6,390 bases of DNA, from the NCBI GenBank assembly GCA_900544635.1, contig UQVV01000108.1, forward strand, positions 1 to 6,390. Reading direction: 5' to 3'. Below, in pieces: positions 1 through 5,873 of this stretch; positions within the stretch are counted from its first letter, which is position 1; each line of letters begins with the position of its first letter. Source of the DNA: an uncultured Cloacibacillus sp. Lineage in GTDB: Bacteria > Synergistota > Synergistia > Synergistales > Synergistaceae. The translations under genes were made by a program, and so were the position numbers. The notes below the pieces were generated by a model, which was not told the origin of the DNA, did not search any database, and was given only the letters and a program-made list of their open reading frames with translations.

Positions 1-457
1 TGAAGTCGGCCATTTTCATCGACTGTTCGGGCGACGGAGATTTTACGGATATCGTAACTAGGCCGTTCTTCCCCATGTCGACCTTGACGTTTTTCGCAAG
101 CGTGCGCAGAGCCGCGTCCTTTGAGATTTCTTTTCCGTCTACGTTGGTGAGGTTGAATTCCGAGATGACCGCGTCGCGCATCGCGTTGCTCGATACTACG
201 GCGTCGATCATGTTGCCGGGGAGATAGACGGAGAGCTCGCCGTCGCCTATGATGCGCGAGTTGACCGTCATCATCTGTATTTCGCTTTTGTACTCGGGCT
301 TGGTGAAGAGCAGCGCGTAGGCGAGCCCCGCGAGCGCGAAGATCAGCGTGACCGCCGCGATAAGTTTTTTCTGCTCGGCGAGCACTATCACTATGTCAAG
401 AAGAGATAATTCTTCGCATTCGTCCTGAAACATTTCCGTTTTTGTGCGCTGTTCCAT
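1..457 (-). CDS. Wzz/chain-length determinant-like polysaccharide co-polymerase, N-terminal part (cut by window edge)
   Basis: The first 152 residues are visible; the rest lies beyond the left edge. The protein starts MEQRTKTEMF and has a short cytoplasmic tail with the family-typical segment SLLDIVIVLAEQKK (about 18-31). One hydrophobic membrane helix follows (about 32-52), and then a periplasmic region begins with YKSEIQMM and continues with mixed helix and strand. This is the layout of the Wzz/PCP N-terminal domain, whose members control O-antigen, capsule or exopolysaccharide chain length from the inner membrane. Because the C-terminus is missing, I cannot tell a plain Wzz from a longer form with extra coiled coil or a fused tyrosine kinase. 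The ATG at 455-457 is preceded by a GGGGGA ribosome site at 463-468 with 5-nt spacing. The neighbour upstream on the same strand is unrelated in function, and a terminator-like hairpin lies between. The family call is fairly firm; the specific polysaccharide is unknown. Confidence 0.8.
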   Translation of the reverse strand, partial: MEQRTKTEMFQDECEELSLLDIVIVLAEQKKLIAAVTLIFALAGLAYALLFTKPEYKSEIQMMTVNSRIIGDGELSVYLPGNMIDAVVSSNAMRDAVISEFNLTNVDGKEISKDAALRTLAKNVKVDMGKNGLVTISVKSPSPEQSMKMADF

Positions 458-492
458 ATCGTTCCCCCGCGATTCAATTTTTTCGGCGTTTG

Positions 493-534
493 AAAAAGAT
501 ATAATGCCGCTGATAAATTCAGCGACATTATATC
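493..534 (-). terminator. Rho-independent terminator after the decarboxylase beta-subunit gene
   Basis: A 16-nt inverted repeat (498-513 and 519-534) with a single mismatch surrounds a 5-nt loop. Read on the minus strand, the hairpin is followed directly by TTTTT (497-493). It lies about 60 nt after the beta-subunit stop codon and about 40 nt before the next minus-strand start, as expected for a terminator separating the two genes. The stem is AU-rich at its base and GC-rich near the loop. It overlaps a promoter-like -10 element (527-535). Confidence 0.75.
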
Positions 535-535
535 A
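527..535 (-). promoter_or_regulatory. Extended -10 promoter for the Wzz-like gene, inside the terminator stem
   Basis: On the minus strand this reads TGATATAAT, a perfect TATAAT hexamer with the TGn extension. No convincing -35 is seen about 17 nt upstream (the best match is TTTCAT), which extended -10 promoters can tolerate. Transcription would start near 519-521, in or beside the hairpin loop, leaving a leader of about 62 nt. Such a transcript would lack the first arm of the hairpin and so could not be stopped by it. The call rests on motif and position only. Confidence 0.5.
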
Positions 536-560
536 AAGCTCTTATGATAATGAAAGATTA

Positions 561-587
561 GCGCGCCCGATATTGATAGGGGCGCGC
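561..587 (-). terminator. GC-rich hairpin just after the beta-subunit stop codon
   Basis: Arms gcgcgccc (561-568) and gggcgcgc (580-587) can form an 8-bp all-GC stem with an 11-nt loop, starting 9 nt after the stop codon of the minus-strand gene. What follows on the minus strand is TAATCTTTC, a poor T-run. It may be the weak first half of a tandem terminator or a 3'-end stabilising stem ahead of the stronger hairpin at 498-534. Confidence 0.5.
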
Positions 588-596
588 GGTAAAGAA

Positions 597-1730
597 CTAG
601 CCGAGGTAGGCGAGCAGGATGCCGCCGGCGAGGACGGAGCCGATCTGGCCCGCGACGTTCGCGCCTACGGCGTGCATGAGAAGGTGGTTGCCGGGGTCGG
701 CCTGCTGTCCGAGGCGCTGGATGACGCGCGCGGACATCGGGAAGGCGGAGATTCCGGCCGCGCCGACCATCGGGTTGACTTTCTTGTCCTTCGGCAGGAA
801 GAGGTTGAGAATCTTCGCCGTGATGACGCCGCCAGCGGTGTCGAGGACGAAGGCGATGAGGCCCATGCCGATGATGGCGAGCGTGCCGAGGTTGACGAAC
901 TTATCGCCCGTCATAGCGGCGGAGATCGAGAAGCCGAGGAGTATCGTCACGATGTTGGCCATTTCGTTCTGCGCGGCCTGCGAGAGGCGCTCGGTGACGC
1001 CGCTGACGCGGAGCACGTTGCCGAACATGACGAAGCCGAGCAGCGCGACGGAGGCCGGCGCGATGAGTCCGCCGATTACCGTTATCGCTATCGGGAAGAG
1101 GAAGAGCTTGGTCTTGGAGACGGGACGCGGCGCGTAGGGCATGCGCATCTTGCGCTCTTTTTCAGTCGTGAGGGCCTTGATGACCGGCGGCTGGATGAGC
1201 GGGACGAGCGCCATGTATGTGTAGGCCGCCACAGAAATCGGCCCCAGCAGGTTAGGCGCGAAGCGCGTCGAAACGTATATCGAGGTCGGGCCGTCGGCGG
1301 CTCCGATGATGCCTATCGAGGCCGCTTCATATATATTGTAGTCGAAGATGAAGTAGGCGATCCCCATGGTGAGGAAGATACCGGCCTGCGCCGTGAGGCC
1401 GAAGAGGAAGACCTTCGGGTTCGCGAGCAGAGGCGTGAAGTCGCACATGGCTCCGACCGCGACGAGTATCAGCAACGGGAATATCTCCGTCGCTATGCCG
1501 AGGTCGAAGAACATCTGCAGAGCGCCGTGCACTACGCTGCCGCCTTCGATTACCTGGTCGAGCGCCGAGGAAAGCGGAAGGTTGACGAGTATCGTGCCGA
1601 AGCCCATCGGCAGCAGCAGGTTAGGCTCAAAGTTCTTCTTGACGGCCATGTACATAAGGAAGCCGCCCACACATATCATTACCAAGCTCTGATAGGTTAT
1701 AGCTTGAAAGGTCGCCACAAATGATTCCAA
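597..1730 (-). CDS. Na+-translocating decarboxylase beta subunit (OadB/GcdB/MmdB family)
   Basis: This is the inner-membrane subunit that decarboxylates carboxybiotin and couples the reaction to Na+ export, in complexes acting on oxaloacetate, methylmalonyl-CoA, glutaconyl-CoA or malonate. The 377-residue product is of family-typical length and strongly hydrophobic. Hallmarks with the TTG start as residue 1 are GAADGPTSIY with the key Asp at 146, the AAYTYMALVPLIQPP block (about 168-182), LDTAGGV (about 296-302), and NPMVGAAGIS with Asn319, Gly323, Ser328 and, further on, Arg335. These match the residues known to matter in Klebsiella OadB (D203, Y229, N373, G377, S382, R389), so the ion path looks intact. 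The start is TTG at 1730-1728, with AAAAGGAG 13 nt upstream; the resulting N-terminus MESFVATFQAITYQSLVM aligns with the usual family start. No alpha, gamma or biotin-carrier gene is adjacent, so the substrate cannot be assigned. It appears monocistronic. Confidence 0.93.
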   Translation of the reverse strand: MESFVATFQAITYQSLVMICVGGFLMYMAVKKNFEPNLLLPMGFGTILVNLPLSSALDQVIEGGSVVHGALQMFFDLGIATEIFPLLILVAVGAMCDFTPLLANPKVFLFGLTAQAGIFLTMGIAYFIFDYNIYEAASIGIIGAADGPTSIYVSTRFAPNLLGPISVAAYTYMALVPLIQPPVIKALTTEKERKMRMPYAPRPVSKTKLFLFPIAITVIGGLIAPASVALLGFVMFGNVLRVSGVTERLSQAAQNEMANIVTILLGFSISAAMTGDKFVNLGTLAIIGMGLIAFVLDTAGGVITAKILNLFLPKDKKVNPMVGAAGISAFPMSARVIQRLGQQADPGNHLLMHAVGANVAGQIGSVLAGGILLAYLG

Positions 1731-1743
1731 TCTAGCGTCACCG

Positions 1744-1751
1744 CTCCTTTT
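1744..1751 (-). promoter_or_regulatory. Ribosome binding site deciding the TTG start of the beta subunit
   Basis: Minus-strand AAAAGGAG lies 13 nt before the TTG at 1730. There is no in-frame ATG, GTG or TTG between them. The next in-frame start (GTG at 1718) would be 25 nt from the site, and the upstream ATG codons (1832, 1817) lie before the likely promoter. The spacing is at the long end, so the start is likely rather than certain. Confidence 0.6.
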
Positions 1752-1772
1752 AGGAAATTTAATACGCAGGTT

Positions 1773-1781
1773 ACTATACCA
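1773..1781 (-). promoter_or_regulatory. Extended -10 promoter of the beta-subunit gene
   Basis: The minus strand reads TGGTATAGT, a TGn extension plus a -10 hexamer with 5 of 6 consensus bases. Transcription would begin near 1766, giving a leader of about 36 nt that contains the AAAAGGAG site. No good -35 is seen at 15-18 nt spacing. It lies in the AT-rich half of the divergent intergenic region. Confidence 0.5.
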
Positions 1782-1868
1782 TAAAACGATGCGGAAAGCG
1801 CCCGGTAATTTATCCATATGCGAAAAAATCATGTAAAATATTTTTTGTGGGGAAGGTGGAAAAAATCT

Positions 1869-1877
1869 TGATACGAT
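1869..1877 (+). promoter_or_regulatory. Possible promoter for the MFS/EamA operon
   Basis: TGATACGAT offers a TGn extension and a 4-of-6 -10 hexamer; transcription would begin near 1884, leaving a leader of about 70 nt. A rival is TAAAAT at 1834-1839. Neither has a recognisable -35. A promoter is expected in this divergent gap (1731-1952), but which element is used cannot be settled by eye. Confidence 0.25.
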
Positions 1878-1905
1878 ACATCGCAGTCAGCACAAATATA
1901 TCTTT

Positions 1906-1917
1906 CCGCCGCGGCGG
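1906..1917. repeat. Perfect 12-bp GC palindrome in the leader of the MFS gene
   Basis: CCGCCGCGGCGG is fully self-complementary and sits 16 nt before the GGAGGG ribosome site of the MFS gene, just after an AT-rich stretch. It could be an operator half-site pair, or a chance product of GC-rich sequence. It has no loop, so a stable RNA hairpin from these 12 bases alone is unlikely. Confidence 0.35.
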
Positions 1918-1952
1918 GCCGAAGCACGCCGTCGGAGGGCGCGCGGTCTGAG

Positions 1953-3206
1953 ATGCGTTTCCCGGAGGCGCTGCGCGCGCTGAATTCGCGCAACTACCGG
2001 CTTTTCTTCACGGCCCAGATGATTTCGATGACGGGGCTGTGGATGTATCGCGTCGCGATAGGCTGGCTCGTCTTCCGCCTCACGGATTCGAACAGCGCGC
2101 TCGGGCTGATGGACTTCGTCGCCTCGCTGCCGGTTTTCTTCCTTTCGCCGTTCGCGGGCGCGGTCATCGAGCGGCTCGACCTGCGCAAGCTCGTCTTCCG
2201 CACGCAGACGGGCTGTATGTGCATCGCCTTCGCCTTCGCTTTTCTGACTTTCACCGATTTGATTACCTATAAGATAATTCTCGCGCTCGTCCTGACGCGC
2301 GGGCTGCTCGACGCCTTCGAGATGCCGGCGCGCTATTCGCTCGTCTCGTACATGGTGGACAGGCGCGAGGACATCGGCAATGCCGTCGCGCTGAACTCGA
2401 CGCTTTTCAACACCGCGCGCATGATAGGGCCGACGGTCGGCGGCTTCGTCATTCACGCCTTCGGCGAAGCGTTCTGCTTCTTCTCCAACAGCTTCTGCTA
2501 TCTCAGCACGCTGCTGGCGCTCAAGAAGATGCGCCTCTCGCGCCCGCCGATAGGCAAGACGGGCGGACGCAGCAGGCCGCTGCACGACATGATAGACGGC
2601 CTGCACATTGCGAGCGACTTCGCGCCTTACAGATACTTCCTTTTATTGATAACGGCGACGGGATTTTTCGCCTTCCCGAGCATCACGCTGATGCCAGCTA
2701 TGGCTAAGAGCGTCCTCAACGGCACGTCGCAGACGCTCGGCTTCCTGCTGATGGGCGTCGCGATAGGCGCGCTCGCGGGCTCGCTGCTGATGGCGTCGCG
2801 CAAGAACGTCGCGCGCCATTCGTGGTGGTGTACGCGCACCTGCGTCGGCTTCGGCGCGGCGGTCATACTCTTCTCGCTCTCGCGGAACATCTGGCTCAGC
2901 GTAGCGCTCGCCGCCCCCGTCGGCTTCTGCCTCGTCACCTGCACGATCGCCTGCAACACTCTGCTCCAGACCATGACGGCGCCGGAAAGCCGCAGCCGCA
3001 TCATGGCGCTCTACACGCTCGCGAACATCGGCATTCCGCCCTTCGGCAGCATGCTCGCGGGCAAGTTCGGCGACCTTACGAACACCGGCTGGGCGCTCTT
3101 CGCCTGCGGAATTTTCTGCACGCTCTTCTCCGTCTACTTCCTCCGCAAAATCGACCGCATCAACGGCGAAGTGACGGCGGCGCTGAAACGTCAGGGCGCG
3201 ATATGA
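1953..3206 (+). CDS. MFS transporter, EntS/MFS_3-type exporter
   Basis: This is a 417-residue inner-membrane protein with about 12 hydrophobic segments, probably a proton-driven exporter. The N-terminus LRALNSRNYRLFFTAQMIS followed by GLWMYRVAIGWLVFRLT is typical of the MFS_3 family, which includes the enterobactin exporter EntS. A motif-A-like loop with the core ERLDLRK lies at about 69-82. Further family blocks are DAFEMPARYSLV (120-131), ALNSTLFNTARMIGP (146-160) and NTLLQTM followed by SRSRIMALYTLANIG (335-360). The central loop (about 193-215) is basic. ATG at 1953 is the only usable start, since the frame is closed at 1869-1871 and holds no other ATG, GTG or TTG in between. GGAGGG at 1934-1939 is a rather distant ribosome site (13 nt). 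The gene ends in a 4-nt ATGA overlap with the next, so the two are surely co-transcribed. No siderophore genes are nearby; the substrate is unknown. Confidence 0.9.
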   Translation: MRFPEALRALNSRNYRLFFTAQMISMTGLWMYRVAIGWLVFRLTDSNSALGLMDFVASLPVFFLSPFAGAVIERLDLRKLVFRTQTGCMCIAFAFAFLTFTDLITYKIILALVLTRGLLDAFEMPARYSLVSYMVDRREDIGNAVALNSTLFNTARMIGPTVGGFVIHAFGEAFCFFSNSFCYLSTLLALKKMRLSRPPIGKTGGRSRPLHDMIDGLHIASDFAPYRYFLLLITATGFFAFPSITLMPAMAKSVLNGTSQTLGFLLMGVAIGALAGSLLMASRKNVARHSWWCTRTCVGFGAAVILFSLSRNIWLSVALAAPVGFCLVTCTIACNTLLQTMTAPESRSRIMALYTLANIGIPPFGSMLAGKFGDLTNTGWALFACGIFCTLFSVYFLRKIDRINGEVTAALKRQGAI

Positions 3207-4108
3207 AGGACGGCGCGCCGCGCATGAGCTCGGTGCTCGCGGCGGACCTTATGCTCGCCGTCGTCGCGCTGATATGGGGCGCGGGCATTCCGCTCTCGGC
3301 GGTGCTCGCGCGCGGGCTGACGCCGCTCTGGGCTATCGCGCTGCGTATGCTGCTCGCAGCCTTCTTTCTTATCATTATGTTCCGCCGCACGATAATGTCG
3401 TCGACGGCGCGCGACTGGAAAATTTCGTTCCTCCTCACGGCAGTGCTCACGGCCGTGTTCGTATCGATGACATTCGGCCTCGTCTACAGCACGGCGAGCA
3501 AGCAGGCCTTCATAGGCGGCCTCAACGTCATACTCGTGCCGGTCTTCGTCTGGATTATCTACAGGAAGCGCCCTTCGGCGTGGCTCTTCGCGGGCGCGGG
3601 GCTGACGACGGCGGGGCTGCTCGTCATGGGCTTCACTCCGGGGATGGCCTTCAACTTCGGAGACTTCCTCTCGTTCCTCATGGCCGTCTTTTACGCGCTC
3701 CAGGTGATTTCAAGCGAATACTGCGCGCGGCGCGTCGACCCGGCGCGGCTGGTCGCGCTGCACATCATTATGCTCTCCGCCGTGCTGACGGCGCTCGCGC
3801 TGATATTCGAGCCTCTGCCGCAGCTGTCTGACTTCACGCCGAAGATATGCGGCTCTCTGCTCTGCGTCTCGCTCTGCAACACTATCCTCTGCTTCAATTT
3901 ACAGTTCCGCGCGCAGAAGCACACGAGCGCGACGCACGCGGCGGTCATCTTCTCGCTCGAGGGTCTCTTCGGCTACGTGCTCGCCGTCGCGAGCGGTCAG
4001 GACCCGTTCCACTTGCAGGGCGCGCTCGGCGGCCTGCTGATAATCTGCGGGATGTTGGTGACCGAGCTGGAGGGCGCGATCCGCGCGAAGCTCGGACGCA
4101 AGGACTGA
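3203..4108 (+). CDS. EamA/DMT-superfamily permease (drug/metabolite transporter)
   Basis: This 301-residue protein is of the usual length for the ten-helix DMT family: two tandem EamA domains in the inner membrane, mostly exporters of amino acids or other small metabolites. Family features are LIWGAGIPLSAV in helix 1 (23-34), LRMLLAAFFLI (47-57), SKQAFIGGLNVILVPVF (99-115) closing the first repeat, GDFLSFLMAVFYALQVI (153-169) opening the second, and the final helices with IFSLEGLFGYVLA (249-261) and LGGLLIICGMLV (275-286). The common LGE-type turn before the last helix is replaced by SGQDPF. The ATG at 3203 overlaps the MFS stop codon (ATGA) and has AGGG 6 nt upstream, so translation is probably coupled. 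A second possible start is ATG 3224, which removes seven residues outside the first helix. The substrate cannot be read; pairing with an MFS exporter suggests a shared export role, which is inference. Confidence 0.9.
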   Translation: MKDGAPRMSSVLAADLMLAVVALIWGAGIPLSAVLARGLTPLWAIALRMLLAAFFLIIMFRRTIMSSTARDWKISFLLTAVLTAVFVSMTFGLVYSTASKQAFIGGLNVILVPVFVWIIYRKRPSAWLFAGAGLTTAGLLVMGFTPGMAFNFGDFLSFLMAVFYALQVISSEYCARRVDPARLVALHIIMLSAVLTALALIFEPLPQLSDFTPKICGSLLCVSLCNTILCFNLQFRAQKHTSATHAAVIFSLEGLFGYVLAVASGQDPFHLQGALGGLLIICGMLVTELEGAIRAKLGRKD

Positions 4109-4232
4109 CAACCATCTTTGACCGCGCCGTTTGATTTTATGCCAACGAATAATTTCCCTTCAATAATTGCCATTGTGTCGGTGCGTTTGAATAACTGATA
4201 AGAGAATCCACATGTAAAAATTTTTGTGTCAT

Positions 4233-4261
4233 TTGAACATTGTTTCCTGCTCCCGTTTAAG
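4233..4261 (+). promoter_or_regulatory. Candidate promoter of the amino acid ABC operon
   Basis: TTGAAC (4233-4238), a 17-nt spacer and TTTAAG (4256-4261) match the -35 and -10 consensus at 4 of 6 positions each. An alternative is TTGTTT (4240-4245), 18 nt, TAAGAT (4264-4269). Both lie in the AT-rich 204-nt gap between the EamA and permease genes, which also has a 10-bp AAAAATTTTT palindrome at 4216-4225. I saw no riboswitch and no clear terminator in the gap. Confidence 0.35.
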
Positions 4262-4298
4262 CATAAGATTTTACTGTTTTTGAAAAAATCGCCCGCAC

Positions 4299-4304
4299 GG
4301 GAGG
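4299..4304 (+). promoter_or_regulatory. Ribosome binding site deciding the GTG start of the ABC permease
   Basis: GGGAGG lies 8 nt before GTG at 4313. It separates the true start from an in-frame extension back to an ATG at 4226. That extension would add 29 residues unlike the family and would place the start before the likely -10 elements. Confidence 0.8.
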
Positions 4305-4312
4305 CGCTTTAT

Positions 4313-4978
4313 GTGAGATTCAACTGGGAATATTTTTTTGAGACTCTTCCGCTGATTGCCAGCAAGCTGAACGTCACTCTTTCGCTCACGCTCATCAGCG
4401 CTTTCTTCTCTCTCGTCATCGGAATCATGTTCGCCCTCATAAGCTACTACAACGTCAAGGGGCTGAGTCAGCTTCTGCGCGTCTGGGTGTCGTTCATCAG
4501 AGGCACGCCGGTCGCTACGCAGCTCTTCTTTTTCTACTACGGCATGGCGAACATCAGCTCAATAATCCTCAACATGTCGCCGACGGTAGCAGTCGCGGTC
4601 ATCATGAGCCTTAACATGGGGGCCTTCGTCTCCGAGTCGATACGCGGCGCGCTGATTTCAGTCGACGAAGGACAGCGCGAGGCGGCCATGTCGCTCGGCA
4701 TGAGCGGCTGGCAGATGACCACCCGCATCGTGATTCCTCAGGCGGTCCGCGTGGCACTTCCGCCGCTCTTCAACGACCTCATCAACCTTTTTAAGATGTC
4801 CTCGCTTGCCTTCCTCGTCGGCGTGCGCGACGTTATGGGCGCGGCGAAAATCGAAAGCACGCAGACGTTTCTCTTCTTCGAGTGCTATGCCTGCGTCATG
4901 GTCATTTACTGGATAATCACACTGATGCTGACGTTCGTGCAGCGCCGTCTCGAGACGCGCTGCAACGCAATTTACTAA
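4313..4978 (+). CDS. Polar amino acid ABC transporter, permease subunit (HisMQ/GlnP type)
   Basis: This is the inner-membrane channel subunit of an amino acid importer; with only one permease gene in the cluster it probably works as a homodimer. The 221-residue product has the normal family length (about 215-230). It starts MRFNWEYFFETLPLIASKLN, and the second half of that stretch is the usual lead-in to helix 1. Other marks are FIRGTPVATQLFFFYYG (61-77), the ATPase-contacting EAA loop (EAAMSLGMSGWQ, 123-134, then IPQAVRVALPPL to 152), and KMSSLAFLVGVRDVMGAA (161-178) before the last helix. The GTG start is set by the GGGAGG site. Binding-protein and ATPase genes follow on the same strand, giving a complete importer operon. 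The general family is clear. The exact amino acid is not, though the partner genes point mildly to cystine or a related thiol compound. Confidence 0.93.
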   Translation: MRFNWEYFFETLPLIASKLNVTLSLTLISAFFSLVIGIMFALISYYNVKGLSQLLRVWVSFIRGTPVATQLFFFYYGMANISSIILNMSPTVAVAVIMSLNMGAFVSESIRGALISVDEGQREAAMSLGMSGWQMTTRIVIPQAVRVALPPLFNDLINLFKMSSLAFLVGVRDVMGAAKIESTQTFLFFECYACVMVIYWIITLMLTFVQRRLETRCNAIY

Positions 4979-4994
4979 ATTTTATTGTGTTCAT

Positions 4995-5010
4995 CCGCGC
5001 TGCGGCGCGG
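4995..5010 (+). other. Intercistronic GC hairpin before the binding-protein gene
   Basis: Arms ccgcgc and gcgcgg with a tgcg loop form a 6-bp all-GC stem 17 nt after the permease stop. No T-run follows (the next bases are cgacaaaaat), so it is not a standard terminator. Such stems between a permease and a binding-protein gene can shield the downstream mRNA and raise binding-protein levels; here that role is inferred. Confidence 0.4.
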
Positions 5011-5043
5011 CGACAAAAATATAAAGATTCGGAGGCAAACGGT

Positions 5044-5859
5044 ATGAAGAAGAAAATTTTTGCGGTACTCGCCGCGGCTCTCGTCACGGCGTCGATGTTC
5101 GCCTGCGGCGCTCAGGCAGAGACACGCAAGGTAATCGTAGGGACGACTGGAACTGGCGAGCCTTACACCTACGTGGCTGACGACGGCACGTGGACCGGCG
5201 TTGAGGCGGAACTTTGGGCCGAGGTCGAGAAACGCACGGGGTGGGACATCGAGATGAAACAGGTGGCGGACATGGCGTCGCTCTTCGGCGAGCTCAACAC
5301 GGGCCGCGTCGACGTTGCGGCGAACTGCTTCGCGATAACGGAGACGAGACTCAAGAACTATCTCGCCTCGATTCCCATCTATGCAGACGCGCAGGTCATC
5401 ATAGTAAAGCCCGAGAGTAAGTACAAGACCTTCGAGGACCTTCGCGGTCAGACGATGGGTGTGACCGCGGGACAGGCGGCCCAGACGACCGTCGAGAACA
5501 TGGCTCCAGAGGACGACTGGAAGGGGATCACCTATGAGGATTCGCCACAGGGCTTCCTCGACTGTGCCAACGGACGCATAGAATCCTACGCGAACACAGT
5601 GACGAACATCGAGAAGGCGCAGAAGGCTCAGGGGCTCAAGTTCCGTATGCTCGAACAGAAGCTCTTCGGCAACAACGTCGGCTGGTGGTACGCGAAGAAC
5701 GAGAAGGGCGAGGAGCTACGCGACGAGCTGAACAAGGTTCTGCGCGAGATGCACAATGACGGCACACTCTCCCGCATCACGACGAAGTGGTTCTACGACG
5801 ACCTCACGAAGCTCATCAGCGACCAGTGGCTGATAGATGAGAACAGCGGCGTAAAATAA
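5044..5859 (+). CDS. Amino acid ABC transporter substrate-binding protein (SBP_bac_3 family)
   Basis: This 271-residue periplasmic receptor captures an amino-acid-like ligand for the adjacent permease and ATPase. A signal peptide is evident: KKK followed by a hydrophobic stretch to about residue 20, with AQA|ET (25/26) a good signal peptidase I site. Cys21 is preceded by MFA, a poor lipobox, so a lipoprotein is less likely. The mature protein follows the two-lobe family pattern: VIVGTTGTGEPYTYV (30-44), TGVEAELWAEV (51-61), GRVDVAANCFAITETR (87-102) with Arg102 in the carboxylate-binding position, GVTAGQAAQ (139-147), and DGTLSRITTKWFYDDLT (239-255) at the end. The Asn-x-x-x-Ile-Thr-x-x-Arg pattern resembles the cystine-binding branch (FliY/TcyJ). 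Oddly, the Asp that normally binds the ligand amino group after GR(V/I)D appears to be Thr185. ATG 5044 has GGAGG 8 nt upstream; an in-frame extension to 4882 would overlap the permease gene and is rejected. Confidence 0.92.
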   Translation: MKKKIFAVLAAALVTASMFACGAQAETRKVIVGTTGTGEPYTYVADDGTWTGVEAELWAEVEKRTGWDIEMKQVADMASLFGELNTGRVDVAANCFAITETRLKNYLASIPIYADAQVIIVKPESKYKTFEDLRGQTMGVTAGQAAQTTVENMAPEDDWKGITYEDSPQGFLDCANGRIESYANTVTNIEKAQKAQGLKFRMLEQKLFGNNVGWWYAKNEKGEELRDELNKVLREMHNDGTLSRITTKWFYDDLTKLISDQWLIDENSGVK

Positions 5860-5873
5860 AGACTCGGGACAAA

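Noticed and set aside
444..1724. A 426-codon open frame on the plus strand opposite the decarboxylase beta-subunit gene.
   Set aside because: It is a charge-rich Arg/Glu/Asp product with no family resemblance, lying antisense to a gene with clear conserved motifs; an artefact of GC-rich codon use.
1731..1832. An N-terminal extension of the beta subunit to the ATG at 1832 (or 1817).
   Set aside because: The added 34 residues are unlike the family, contain the likely promoter at 1773-1781 and precede the AAAAGGAG site; the TTG at 1730 gives the normal N-terminus.
1887..2606. A 239-codon open frame on the minus strand opposite the MFS gene.
   Set aside because: Low-complexity Arg/Glu/Ala composition and no recognisable domain; it is a shadow of the MFS coding sequence.
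3274..3831. A 185-codon plus-strand frame inside the EamA gene.
   Set aside because: It is an Arg/Ala/His-rich alternate frame of a well-supported transporter gene.
4226..4312. An N-terminal extension of the ABC permease to the ATG at 4226.
   Set aside because: It adds 29 atypical residues, while GTG 4313 has GGGAGG at ideal spacing and gives the standard family length.
4109..4312. A possible riboswitch, T-box or small RNA in the leader of the ABC operon.
   Set aside because: I could not recognise any conserved core or a terminator/antiterminator pair; only short AT repeats are present.
4882..5043. An N-terminal extension of the binding protein into the permease gene.
   Set aside because: It would bury the clear signal peptide that begins at ATG 5044, which has its own GGAGG site.
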